This document shows, in pieces, positions 46,045 to 54,808 of a DNA stretch of 64,000 nucleotides. Both the position numbers and the translations under genes were made by a program. Within the stretch, counting starts at the first letter, position 1, and each line of letters starts with the position of its first letter. The notes beneath the pieces were generated by a model. That model was not told the DNA's origin. It made no database searches and saw only the letters and a list, made by a program, of their open reading frames with translations. The stretch covers positions 1 through 64,000 of the forward strand of contig JAKSKZ010000015.1 of assembly GCA_024401475.1 (NCBI GenBank). The letters run 5' to 3'. Origin of the DNA: Paludibacteraceae bacterium. GTDB lineage: Bacteria; Bacteroidota; Bacteroidia; Bacteroidales; Paludibacteraceae.

Positions 46045-46791
46045 ATGGAAAAAAGCAGAATGTTACCCATAAAGAGCGCCTACAATTTCCGAGATTTAGG
46101 CGGATACATTGGTGCAGGAGGGAAAAGCGTCCGTTGGAGGACAATTCTTCGCTCCAGTGATTTTCACGAGCTTTCAGAAGAAGACGCATCCTACTTGGCG
46201 TCCATTCCGCTATGCACCATTGTGGATTTCAGGTCGAAGGACGAGGTGAAATTATTGCCCGACCATCCCATCAAGAGCGTGAAGAACGCCTACAACCTCG
46301 ACATTGACGCAGGCAATTTAGTACCAGGGCTAACAAAACTCATCGAGGACCGCACCTTGGCCGACGAAGCAAAAATGGAACAAGCCATGGAGATGATGCG
46401 CGGAATGTACCGCCGTTTGGTGAAGAATCACACAGACGCCTACGGGAAACTTTTCGAACTCTTGCAATCAGGCAATGACGCCCCTCTCCTCTTCCACTGT
46501 ACGGCGGGGAAAGACCGCACCGGCATGGCCGCAGCCTTGATCCTAACCTCGTTAGGCGTGGATCGGGATACCATCTACAAAGATTACCTCATGACCAACG
46601 AGGCCTTGCAAGGCAAATACGACCACCTCAACCACTTAGGCATTATCGTAACGCTCTTCAAGACCGTCTATCGGGAGTTCTTGGAGTCCGCCTTTGCGCT
46701 AATGGAAGAGGAATGTGGAAGCACGGAAGCCTTCTTGCAACAAAAATTAAATGTTGACTTGCAACGGATGCAATCGCTCTATTTAATATAA
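46045..46791 (+). CDS. Tyrosine-protein phosphatase (dual-specificity fold)
   Basis: A 248-aa protein. The active-site P-loop HCTAGKDRTGMAAALIL (C-x5-R) is intact, and the N-terminal NFRDLGGYIGAGGKSVRWRTI is the typical start of the bacterial Y_phosphatase3 family. Such enzymes dephosphorylate phosphotyrosine or phosphoinositides. It lies alone between the channel and the GH5 gene with no clear promoter. Confidence 0.9.
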   Translation: MEKSRMLPIKSAYNFRDLGGYIGAGGKSVRWRTILRSSDFHELSEEDASYLASIPLCTIVDFRSKDEVKLLPDHPIKSVKNAYNLDIDAGNLVPGLTKLIEDRTLADEAKMEQAMEMMRGMYRRLVKNHTDAYGKLFELLQSGNDAPLLFHCTAGKDRTGMAAALILTSLGVDRDTIYKDYLMTNEALQGKYDHLNHLGIIVTLFKTVYREFLESAFALMEEECGSTEAFLQQKLNVDLQRMQSLYLI

Positions 46792-46952
46792 ACCAAAGGA
46801 AATCAATCACTTATTTAAACAAATCAATTTCTTAACAAATCCTAACCAATTTAAAAAAAAACGATTTACGTTCTTTTTTAAGGATTTCGTTGCTGAAAAA
46901 GAAAAAAAAATGTAGTTTTGTCGTGCTTATACCCAAAATGTAGCCGGATGCT
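46792..46952 (+). promoter_or_regulatory. GH5 gene promoter region
   Basis: AT-rich DNA with TAGTTTTG (46913-46920) matching TAnnTTTG and TTG (46890-46892) 20 bp upstream. Transcription would start near 46926, giving an unusually long leader of about 170 nt before the GH5 ATG. Confidence 0.65.
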
Positions 46953-47063
46953 ATGGTATGGATGAATAAAGTGAAAGGTGAACATGATGAGGGAGGAAGC
47001 AGGGTTGTCTATGTATTCGATATCAGCTTTGGAGTAAGCGCTATTCAAAAAAGAAACTTTTAA
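46953..47063 (+). CDS. Possible 36-aa upstream ORF in the GH5 leader
   Basis: ATG 46953 opens 36 codons (MVWMNKVKGEHDEGGSRVVY ...) ending at TAA 47061, 33 bp before the GH5 start. It lies wholly within the predicted leader. No family recognised. It may be a leader peptide or a chance frame. Confidence 0.3.
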   Translation: MVWMNKVKGEHDEGGSRVVYVFDISFGVSAIQKRNF

Positions 47064-47095
47064 TAACTATTTTAATAACTCAAAATTTGGAAAAA

Positions 47096-49075
47096 ATGAA
47101 GAAATTTTTCTCAATTTTAGCTACAGCTGCTTTGGCTACGTCAATGACAGCTACAGCTGGAGCAAACGACAACTATATTGAAAAATATGGTCGTTTGAAA
47201 TTGGTCGGAAAGCAACTTTCCAGCGAGAGCGGTGAAGCCGTTATGTTGAGAGGTTGGTCTTCTTTCGGTTGGATGTCTAACTGGGGAGACTGTCACAGCA
47301 AGGGCCACTTGGAGCAAATGAAGGCTTGGGGTGCAAACATCTATCGTGGTGCTATGTACGTTGAAGAGGGTGGTTACAACAACAACAAGTCTGGTTACAT
47401 TCAACAAACTAAGACTTTCATCGACCAAACTGCAGAGTTGGGTATGTACTACCTTTGCGACTGGCACGTGTTGACTCCAGGTAACCCTAACGATTGGGCT
47501 TACAACGATGCTCAAACTTACTTCAACGAGATTTCTGGCTACGTTAAGCAAAAAGGTTACAAGCACGTACTTTACGAGATCTGTAACGAGCCTAACGGTT
47601 GTTCTTGGAATGACATCAAGACATACGCTGACAAGGTGTTGCCTACAATCCAACAAAACGACCCAGGTGCTTGCGTTGTCGTAGGTACTCCTCAATGGGA
47701 CCAAAACATCAACGAGGCACAAGCTGACCCTATCACTAAGTACAGCGGTTTGAACTTGCTTTATTCATTCCACTACTACTCATGTTCTCACCAACAATTC
47801 CTTTCTCGTTTGGAGAACGCTGCAAGAGTAATCCCTTGCTTCATCTCTGAGTGGGGTGTTGCGGACTTCTCTGGTGGTGAAGGAACTCGTGATGTTGCTC
47901 AATCTTGCTACACAAGTGCAGATCAATTGATAAACATTGCCAACGGTTCATCTGGCCAAAAAATCAGCTGGTGCGCATGGTCATTCGGTGAGAAGAACGA
48001 GCAAGCTTCTTCTTTGATATCTTGTGGTTCTATGGAGCTTTCTCCTACAGGTAAGAAGATCGTTGAGTTGTTGGGTGGTGACCCTGAGGTTAAGCCAGTT
48101 GTTTCAGCTTGTTACGAGAACACTTGCCAAGAGGTTCCTGGTATCGTTGACCTTGGTAAGTACGATACTAACCCAGAATCTAAGAACGAAGACATGGGCT
48201 TCGGTAAGGTTCCTGGTACAAACACTTACGTAGGTAATGGTGAAGGTGTTGTATACCACGAGGAGAACACTGTAGAAGACGAGGTAAACGATCGTTCAAA
48301 GTGTAACGGTGCATACAAGTGGGCTGGTGACGACTTCGCATTCCGTCAAGATGAGTGTGTTGACGCATCTGGTTGCTACGGTCTTACAAACACTGAGGGA
48401 TGGCACAACTTGGGTTACATCGAACCAGGTGAGTGGATCATCATCACTTTGGATGTTAAAGAGCCTGGTTACTATGCATTGAAAGCTCTTTGTAACCCTA
48501 CAACACACCAATACTTCGGTGTAGGTTCAGTTTCTTACAACTGCAACTTGTTGGTTGACATGACTAACGACGAGGAGCTTGATGGTATCGCATTTTCAAC
48601 AACTATGGAAAGTCAAGGTAATGACAACTGGAAGTATTGGGCTTGGCACGATCCTGTAAGCAACCTTGACGACGAGGATGACGCAAGCAACTATGCTGTA
48701 TTGTTCAAGGAGGCAGGTAAGCACCAAGTTAAGATCTCTTTCATGACAGGTATCGATGTTAAAGCTGCTGGTGACCTAGGTCCACTAGAATTCACTAAGG
48801 TTAAGGCTTACAATGGTCCTGGTTATAAGAAGGGATCTACAAATGTTGTTGACAACGCTATTTCTAGCAGCCTTGTTTACCCTAACCCAAGCAACGGTTC
48901 ATTCGCAGTTGCTGAGGCTGGTGAGTTGACTATCACTAACATGGTTGGTGAGGTTGTTTACTCTGCTAATGTTGCTGCTGGCGTTGAAATCAACACTGGT
49001 TTGGCAGCTGGTAACTACATTGCAACAGTTAAGACTGCTGACGCAGTTAAGGTTGCTAAGATTGTTATCAAGTAA
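47096..49075 (+). CDS. GH5 cellulase/endoglucanase with accessory module and T9SS sorting domain
   Basis: About 659 aa from ATG 47096. Signal peptide MKKFFSILATAALATSMTAT; GH5 catalytic domain (about 25-320) with the acid/base Glu in LYEICNEPNG and the nucleophile Glu in CFISEWGVADF; a beta-sandwich module (about 390-590, resembling carbohydrate-binding modules); and a C-terminal T9SS type A sorting domain (about 595-659: SSLVYPNPSNGSFAVAEAGE, ending KVAKIVIK). It hydrolyses beta-1,4-glucans outside the cell or on its surface. Codon bias is very strong, implying high expression. Own promoter and terminator. Confidence 0.92.
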   Translation: MKKFFSILATAALATSMTATAGANDNYIEKYGRLKLVGKQLSSESGEAVMLRGWSSFGWMSNWGDCHSKGHLEQMKAWGANIYRGAMYVEEGGYNNNKSGYIQQTKTFIDQTAELGMYYLCDWHVLTPGNPNDWAYNDAQTYFNEISGYVKQKGYKHVLYEICNEPNGCSWNDIKTYADKVLPTIQQNDPGACVVVGTPQWDQNINEAQADPITKYSGLNLLYSFHYYSCSHQQFLSRLENAARVIPCFISEWGVADFSGGEGTRDVAQSCYTSADQLINIANGSSGQKISWCAWSFGEKNEQASSLISCGSMELSPTGKKIVELLGGDPEVKPVVSACYENTCQEVPGIVDLGKYDTNPESKNEDMGFGKVPGTNTYVGNGEGVVYHEENTVEDEVNDRSKCNGAYKWAGDDFAFRQDECVDASGCYGLTNTEGWHNLGYIEPGEWIIITLDVKEPGYYALKALCNPTTHQYFGVGSVSYNCNLLVDMTNDEELDGIAFSTTMESQGNDNWKYWAWHDPVSNLDDEDDASNYAVLFKEAGKHQVKISFMTGIDVKAAGDLGPLEFTKVKAYNGPGYKKGSTNVVDNAISSSLVYPNPSNGSFAVAEAGELTITNMVGEVVYSANVAAGVEINTGLAAGNYIATVKTADAVKVAKIVIK

Positions 49076-49100
49076 TCTAAAACAGATTTGATATAATCTT

Positions 49101-49136
49101 TGAGGGGAGGACGAAAGTTCTCCCCTCTTTTTTTTG
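49101..49136 (+). terminator. GH5 gene terminator
   Basis: Stem GAGGGGAG / CTCCCCTC with a GACGAAAGTT loop and eight following T. Confidence 0.85.
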
Positions 49137-49462
49137 CCTTGCCCCACGGACATGGATGGGCCTTGCCCTCACGGACATTGAATGAAGCCTTGCCTTTACG
49201 GACATTGAATGGAACCTTGCCCTCACGGACAAGGCTATGGAGTGTCGCGCTTTCAGCACTGGGACGTGATGCGGCTCGAGAGAATTTCATAATTCTTAAT
49301 TCACATAATGGAGCCTTGCCTTTACAGACAAGGCTAGTGGGTGCCGCGCTTGCAGCGCTCGGAAGAAAGACGATGTATGATGCCTCTGCCCTATCGGACT
49401 ATGCTGTCGAATAGGAGACATTGCCAATGGGCGGTGCACGAAAAAATTCTTAATTCTTAATT
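49137..49462. repeat. Dispersed repeat block A (CCTTGCC..GGACA family)
   Basis: Four short head-to-tail units with CCTTGCCCTCACGGACA-like cores (49137-49260), then a longer unit at 49311-49445 (CCTTGCCTTTACAGACAAGG, CGCGCTTGCAGCGCTCGG, CATTGCCAATGGGCGGTGC) and heptamers. The longer unit recurs, same order and orientation, at 52971-53158. No gene. Confidence 0.65.
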
Positions 49463-49598
49463 ACCATAGCCCTACCGGACTATGCTATTATGTATCGGGG
49501 CGGTGCCCCTGAAGGGCGATTGGTAGAGAGACGGTACGCACACCGTTTCTACTGAGAAAAAATTCTTAATTCTTAACTCTTAATTCTTAATTCATTAC
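49463..49598. repeat. Inverted copy of the 45.9 kb repeat, then heptamers
   Basis: 49463-49552 is the reverse-complement relative of 45905-45993, ending in the GACGGTACGCACACCGT hairpin. A run of TTAATTC/TTAACTC heptamers follows (49560-49592), right up to the prfC promoter. Confidence 0.65.
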
Positions 49599-49606
49599 TA
49601 CCTTTG
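49599..49606 (+). promoter_or_regulatory. prfC promoter (-7 box)
   Basis: TACCTTTG, 30 bp before the prfC start. The -33 position falls inside the heptamer repeat run. Confidence 0.6.
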
Positions 49607-49635
49607 CATATTATAATAAATTCGAGACAAATTTG

Positions 49636-51216
49636 ATGGGACTAATTGAAGAAATAAAAAGAAGACGTACATTTGCTATCATCAGTCACCCCGACGCAGG
49701 TAAGACAACTTTGACCGAAAAATTGTTGCTTTTCGGAGGTGCCATTCACATTGCAGGTGCTGTAAAATCAAACAAGATAAAGAAAACCGCGACTTCCGAC
49801 TGGATGGAAATCGAGAAACAACGTGGTATCTCCGTTGCAACCTCCGTCATGGCTTTTGACTACAACGGCTACAAAATCAACATTCTCGACACACCAGGAC
49901 ACCAAGACTTCCAAGAGGACACATTCCGCACGCTCACCGCTGTCGATAGCGTTATCATCGTGGTTGACTGTGCAAAGGGAGTCGAGGCTCAAACCCGCAA
50001 GTTGATGAACGTGTGCCGTATGAGAAATACGCCCGTCATTGTCTTCGTAAACAAAATGGACCGTAATGGTAACAACCCGTTCGACCTTATGGACGAATTG
50101 GAAAAAGAGCTCAACATTCACGTGCGTCCACTCTCCTGGCCTATCAACCAAGGAGATAAATTCAAAGGTGTATACAACATCTACGAACGTAAACTCAACC
50201 TATATACTCCGAACAAACAAATCATCACAGAGAACATTGAGTTCAAAGACATCAATAGTCCTGAGTTGGAGAAGCACATTGGCGAGGAAGATGCTCAACA
50301 ATTGCGCGACGATTTGGAATTAATAGACGGCGTCTATCCGGATTTGAACATTGACGACTATTTGGCTGGCCAAATCGCCCCTGTATTCTTCGGTAGTGCA
50401 TTGAACAATTTCGGCGTGAAAGAGTTGTTGGACTGCTTCTGCGAAATCGCGCCAAGCCCGCAACCAACACAAACCGTTGAACGAGAGGTGAAACCAGAAG
50501 AGGAAAACTTCTCAGGCTTCGTCTTCAAGATTCACGCCAACATGGATCCCAACCACAGAAGCTGTATCGCCTTCGTAAAAATCTGTTCGGGAAAATTCGA
50601 GCGAAACGTAAACTACAAGCATGTTCGCCACAACAAGCTGCTCAAATTCTCAAGCCCTACTTGCTTCATGGCTCAAAAGAAAGAGACCGTGGACGAGGCT
50701 TGGCCAGGCGACATCGTCGGATTGCCTGACTCTGGAGGCACATTCAAAATCGGAGATACGCTAACATCTGGCGAAAACATTCACTTCAAGGGACTACCAA
50801 GTTTCTCTCCTGAAATGTTCAAATACATCGAAAACGACGACCCGATGAAGGCAAAACAACTCAACAAGGGCATAGAACAATTGATGGACGAAGGTGTGGC
50901 TCAATTATTCACCAACCAATTCAACGGAAGAAAAATCGTCGGAACGGTTGGTCAACTTCAATTCGAAGTCATCCAATACCGTTTGCTCCACGAATACAAC
51001 GCTCAATGTCGCTGGGAACCTATCAACCTTTATAAAGCGTGCTGGGTAGAGAGCGATGACAAAGAAGAGTTGGAGAACTTCAAAAAGAGAAAATATCAAT
51101 ATATGGCAACCGACAAAGAGGGTCGAGACGTCTTCTTGGCAGATTCCGGCTATATTCTACAAATGGCTCAATCTGATTTTCCTAAGATCCGTTTCCACTT
51201 CTCTTCTGAATTCTAA
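49636..51216 (+). CDS. prfC: Peptide chain release factor 3
   Basis: A 526-aa translational GTPase from ATG 49636 (an in-frame TTG lies one codon earlier). It recycles class I release factors. G-domain motifs are [21 protein letters not shown] and NKMD; domain II and the RF3 C-terminal domain ([32 protein letters not shown]) are complete. First gene of a unit with the thioesterase and trmD (spacings 6 bp each). Confidence 0.96.
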   Translation: MGLIEEIKRRRTFAIISHPDAGKTTLTEKLLLFGGAIHIAGAVKSNKIKKTATSDWMEIEKQRGISVATSVMAFDYNGYKINILDTPGHQDFQEDTFRTLTAVDSVIIVVDCAKGVEAQTRKLMNVCRMRNTPVIVFVNKMDRNGNNPFDLMDELEKELNIHVRPLSWPINQGDKFKGVYNIYERKLNLYTPNKQIITENIEFKDINSPELEKHIGEEDAQQLRDDLELIDGVYPDLNIDDYLAGQIAPVFFGSALNNFGVKELLDCFCEIAPSPQPTQTVEREVKPEEENFSGFVFKIHANMDPNHRSCIAFVKICSGKFERNVNYKHVRHNKLLKFSSPTCFMAQKKETVDEAWPGDIVGLPDSGGTFKIGDTLTSGENIHFKGLPSFSPEMFKYIENDDPMKAKQLNKGIEQLMDEGVAQLFTNQFNGRKIVGTVGQLQFEVIQYRLLHEYNAQCRWEPINLYKACWVESDDKEELENFKKRKYQYMATDKEGRDVFLADSGYILQMAQSDFPKIRFHFSSEF

Positions 51217-51222
51217 TAGATT

Positions 51223-51597
51223 ATGGAAGTAGGTCAATCTTATACACAAACCATCACCGTTCGCGAACAAGACTCTGCTGTTGCTCTTGGTTCGGGCGGT
51301 TTGAACGTATTCGGAACACCTGCCATGATTGCATACATGGAAGGCACTGCTTTGACAATGGTAAAGAATGATTTGCCAGAAGGCAGCGATACAGTAGGTA
51401 TTGAAATCAACGTGAAACACTGCAAGGCTTCGGCCATCGGTTCAAAAATCACCTTCACTGCAACCATCACAGAGATCGATGGTCGCAGAATTGCCTACGC
51501 TATAGAGGCAAAAGATGAGAAAGGCGACCTTATTGGATCAGCCGACCATCAACGCTTCGTGGTTGACAAGGAACGTTTCATGAGCAAATTGAAATAA
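51223..51597 (+). CDS. FlK-family hot-dog thioesterase
   Basis: A 124-aa single hot-dog protein of the fluoroacetyl-CoA thioesterase-like family. Conserved Thr/Glu/His positions are visible in VFGTPAMIAYMEGTAL (T, E) and INVKHCKAS (H), followed by GSKITFTATITEIDG. Most relatives hydrolyse small acyl-CoAs of unknown identity. It is 6 bp after prfC and 6 bp before trmD, so co-transcribed. Confidence 0.87.
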   Translation: MEVGQSYTQTITVREQDSAVALGSGGLNVFGTPAMIAYMEGTALTMVKNDLPEGSDTVGIEINVKHCKASAIGSKITFTATITEIDGRRIAYAIEAKDEKGDLIGSADHQRFVVDKERFMSKLK

Positions 51598-51603
51598 CAC
51601 GTT

Positions 51604-52278
51604 ATGAGAATCGACATATTATCCGCCGTACCCGAATTGTTAGACAGCCCTTTAAACCACTCCATTCTAAAAAGGGCTCAAGCGAAAGGATTGGCTGAAA
51701 TCGTTGTCCACAACATCCGCGATTATACGCTTGACAAACATAAGAAAATTGATGATTACGCCTTCGGTTTTAGTTCCGGAATGGTTATGCAAATCGAACC
51801 GATAGACCGACTAATCACTCATTTGAAAGAGCAACGCGAATATGACGAGGTCATCTACACCTCTCCTGACGGGGAGATGTTTAACCAAAAAATGGCCAAT
51901 AGCATGTCGCTTCTCAACAACGTCATCGTTCTCTGCGGACACTACAAGGGCATCGACCATCGCATCCGTGAACATTTGATCACACGCGAAGTTTCTGTTG
52001 GCGATTTCGTATTGACGGGAGGAGAATTGGCCGCTTGCATCATGACCGACGCCATAGTCCGACTGATTCCTGGCGCAATGACCGACGAACAATCAGCCCT
52101 TTCAGACTGTTTCCAAGACGACCTCTTGGCTCCGCCTGTCTATTCCCGTCCTGCAGAATATAAGGGTTGGAAAGTCCCTGAGATTCTACTATCGGGCAAC
52201 GAACGAAAAATCAAAGATTGGGAATACGAGCAAGCCCTTGAACGTACTAAGTTGCTAAGGCCCGATTTGTTGAAATAA
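51604..52278 (+). CDS. trmD: tRNA (guanosine(37)-N1)-methyltransferase
   Basis: A 224-aa SPOUT methyltransferase that makes m1G37 in tRNAs. The trefoil-knot segments [12 protein letters not shown] and [20 protein letters not shown] are intact, as is [20 protein letters not shown] in the C-terminal part. Last gene of the prfC unit. Confidence 0.96.
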   Translation: MRIDILSAVPELLDSPLNHSILKRAQAKGLAEIVVHNIRDYTLDKHKKIDDYAFGFSSGMVMQIEPIDRLITHLKEQREYDEVIYTSPDGEMFNQKMANSMSLLNNVIVLCGHYKGIDHRIREHLITREVSVGDFVLTGGELAACIMTDAIVRLIPGAMTDEQSALSDCFQDDLLAPPVYSRPAEYKGWKVPEILLSGNERKIKDWEYEQALERTKLLRPDLLK

Positions 52279-52645
52279 CAAAATCAATGAGAAAATAAAT
52301 TTGATAGGGTGTAAACCATATCCTAAACATTTTACGTAGGATAGGGTTTACACCCTATCCTATGGAATGTCGTCCTTTCAGGACTATGAATGATTGGAAG
52401 TGCGAAGTGTTTGATTTCTCAACTCTTAATTCTTAACATTGGTGTCCGCTAAACCTTTTGAACTGACATAAAAAAAAGGTTGTGCTCTATTATGTGACCG
52501 ATAACACACAAGGTTAATCCCCTAACGGGGAATCGGCTTGTTCAACGCATTGTGATTCTACCGACATTAAACGCCTAACGGCGTAATGTAACCGACCTTC
52601 CTTTTGGGATTATATATTAATGAAAATCAAACAAATATCTAAATC
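52279..52645. repeat. Intergenic repeat region downstream of trmD
   Basis: Holds a perfect 15-bp inverted repeat (GATAGGGTGTAAACC, 52303-52317, with 52345-52359) with nested AGGATA/TATCCT pairing; heptamers at 52419-52437; a lone IS end (GGTGTCCGCTAAACC, 52441-52455); and 12-bp palindromes CCCCTAACGGGG (52519-52530) and CGCCTAACGGCG (52572-52583). The second palindrome is identical to 926-937. No gene seen. Confidence 0.6.
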
Positions 52646-52895
52646 ATTGCTGTCCGGTAAAAGTTTTTAGTTAGAAATATTTAGGCTGAATTCGGAATCC
52701 GAATTCAGCCTTTTTCGTTTACTTTGTTTTCACTACAAAAATCCCATAAACGATGAGCAATAGTACACATTTCAACGGACTTTACCATCTCTTTTCGATT
52801 GAGGGGGTTGTTTTTCAAAACTCCAGTCCGCTACGCGTATTTATAGGCATAGCGGACTGGAGTTTTATGCTTTTTAATTTTTAGCGGACAGCAAT
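52646..52895. mobile_element. 250-bp non-autonomous IS4-like element (MITE)
   Basis: Terminal inverted repeats ATTGCTGTCCGGTAAAA (left) and the complement of TTTTAGCGGACAGCAAT (right), one mismatch. Inside are a left hairpin (AGGCTGAATTCGGA / TCCGAATTCAGCCT), the first eight codons of an IS4-like transposase (ATG 52753, MSNSTHFNG), then a perfect 17-bp inverted repeat (52817-52833 with 52850-52866). The frame ends after 43 codons. It is an internal deletion derivative of the IS represented at 52-563. No convincing target duplication. Confidence 0.75.
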
Positions 52896-53158
52896 ACTTT
52901 TATATAGACCTCCTTGCCTTCACTGACAAGGCTATGGGGTGTCGCGCTTGCAGTGCTCGAAAAGAGGACGATGGTAACATTAATGGTGCCTTGCCTTTAC
53001 AGACAAGGCTATTGAGTGTCGCACTTGCAGTGCTCGGAAGTAGGGCGATGGATACGACACAACACTATCGACGACGTTATTAGGTAGCGGACGTTGCCAA
53101 TGAATGGTACCTTAATTCTTAATTCTTAACTCTTAATTCTTAATTCTTAATTTTCAAT
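52896..53158. repeat. Dispersed repeat block B and heptamer run
   Basis: Two units with CCTTGCC(T)TTCAC(T/A)GACAAGG and GTGTCGC(G/A)CTTGCAGTGCTC cores (52906-52965 and 52980-53050), a TTGCCAATGAATGGTAC segment and a long heptamer run (53110-53150) that touches the menD stop codon. It parallels block A at 49311-49462. Confidence 0.65.
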
Positions 53159-54799
53159 TCATACGCGGGAAATCACCAATTCCAAAACCATAGCAGACTT
53201 CTGCTCGGCGAAGAAGATTGGCAATATTTCAGCGAGCGATTTCCTACTATCTGCACGCATATACCCCACTCCATAGGCGGCCGCCAGTTTGGCTATATCG
53301 ACATGATGTGGAGTTTCAAAATAATCTTGCATTTCTGGCAATGTCGGTGGTCCAGCCAAACGACGGAAAATACCACCACCACCATTATTTACCACCACAA
53401 TTTTCAATTTAGAAGTAAGAAAATCATTCCATAAAGCATTGCTATCATACAAGAAGCTGATGTCGCCACTCAATAAGATGGTCGTTCCATCATTGGCGGC
53501 AGAGAACCCCACGGCTGTCGACGTAGCCCCATCAATTCCACTCGTTCCCCTATTAGCAAAGAAACGAACCTGCTGATGCCAAGGGAACCGTTGACCCAAA
53601 CGGACACTCAATCCATTGCTAAGATGCACAAAGACCTTTTCTGGCAAAGCATTCATCATCATTTCAAAGGCCACATTTTCATTCCACTTGGAAGAAGCCA
53701 TCGCTTGCTTTTGATTTGTCAAAGCCTCCTCCATTCTGCATTTCACCTTTTCGGCATAATCCGAAGAGGCAAGAGAATGCTCATATAATTGTTGGAAAAA
53801 GACAAAAGGCTCTACGTCAATTCGATCCGTCAAACAACGGAACGTGTCGATATTCCACTCCTCCACGCCAACATGCCAATGAGCGACGGGCTGATGCTTG
53901 CGGAAAAATAGTTTAGCCGACTTAGAGACAATAGCCCCGCCTATCGTGATCAACAAATCTGGAACAAACTCTAAAACTTCGTTTTCACCAATCGCAGAGA
54001 AGAACAACTCAGGCTGATTGACCGTTTCAGCAGAACAAACGTTTGAAATAGGTTCTGCCACGACAGCCGCGATTCCCACTTTGGAGAATTGAGCCAACAA
54101 GGCACGCAGCGGTTCCTCGTCGTGCATAAAACCCGCCAATATCAAAACACGCTTGGCCTGATTGAATTGCAGCGCATAATGCTCCACGACAGAAGCATCC
54201 AAACGCAAAGGTGCAGAGACGGCCGCAGAACGGATTACACGTTCCATGCCGCAATCGGCATCACACAAGCCATAAAGCGGCTCAGAAAGCGGCACATTGA
54301 TATGAACGGGAGCCTTCCTTCCGCTCATGGCCGTCACCATCGCTTCATTAATCATTCGATTAGCATACCAACGAGCATCGCCCTCTTCTGTCATTGGCAA
54401 CTGATAAGTTCGCTTGACAAAATTAGCCAAGGCCCCCTCTTGACGAATGGTCTGACTATCGTTCTGGTCAATCCACTCTTTAGGTCGATCGGCAGAAACA
54501 ACGATTAACGGAACGGACTGATAATAGGCCTCGGCAACGGCAGGAGACAAATCAAGCAAGGCTGTGCCCGAAGTGCAAACCACCACTACAGGTCGAGAAG
54601 TAGCCAACGCCACGCCTAAGGCAAAAAAGCCGGCACTACGCTCGTCCACCACTACTCTACACTTCAGTCCGGGCATTCTGTTAAAAGCCACCGACAATGG
54701 AGCATTACGAGAACCTGGCGATAAAACGACATCGGTCACTCCGTGCGCCGCACAAAGTTCCGCCAACATCCGAACAATTCCTTTATCCGTTGTTTCCAT
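53159..54799 (-). CDS. menD: SEPHCHC synthase
   Basis: A 546-aa thiamine-diphosphate enzyme that adds succinic semialdehyde to isochorismate. It has the SPGSRNAPLSVAF start, VVVCTSGTALLDLSPAVAEA, and the cofactor motif SGDISFLYDSNALW to VVNNGGGGIFRRL. It follows menF by 9 bp. Its 3' end meets repeats; the expected next gene, menB, is not adjacent. Confidence 0.94.
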   Translation of the reverse strand: METTDKGIVRMLAELCAAHGVTDVVLSPGSRNAPLSVAFNRMPGLKCRVVVDERSAGFFALGVALATSRPVVVVCTSGTALLDLSPAVAEAYYQSVPLIVVSADRPKEWIDQNDSQTIRQEGALANFVKRTYQLPMTEEGDARWYANRMINEAMVTAMSGRKAPVHINVPLSEPLYGLCDADCGMERVIRSAAVSAPLRLDASVVEHYALQFNQAKRVLILAGFMHDEEPLRALLAQFSKVGIAAVVAEPISNVCSAETVNQPELFFSAIGENEVLEFVPDLLITIGGAIVSKSAKLFFRKHQPVAHWHVGVEEWNIDTFRCLTDRIDVEPFVFFQQLYEHSLASSDYAEKVKCRMEEALTNQKQAMASSKWNENVAFEMMMNALPEKVFVHLSNGLSVRLGQRFPWHQQVRFFANRGTSGIDGATSTAVGFSAANDGTTILLSGDISFLYDSNALWNDFLTSKLKIVVVNNGGGGIFRRLAGPPTLPEMQDYFETPHHVDIAKLAAAYGVGYMRADSRKSLAEILPIFFAEQKSAMVLELVISRV

Positions 54800-54808
54800 A
54801 TATATTTC

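Noticed and set aside
53110-53158. CRISPR-like array in the heptamer run
   Set aside because: Units are 7 bp, tandem and without spacers; no cas genes in the window.
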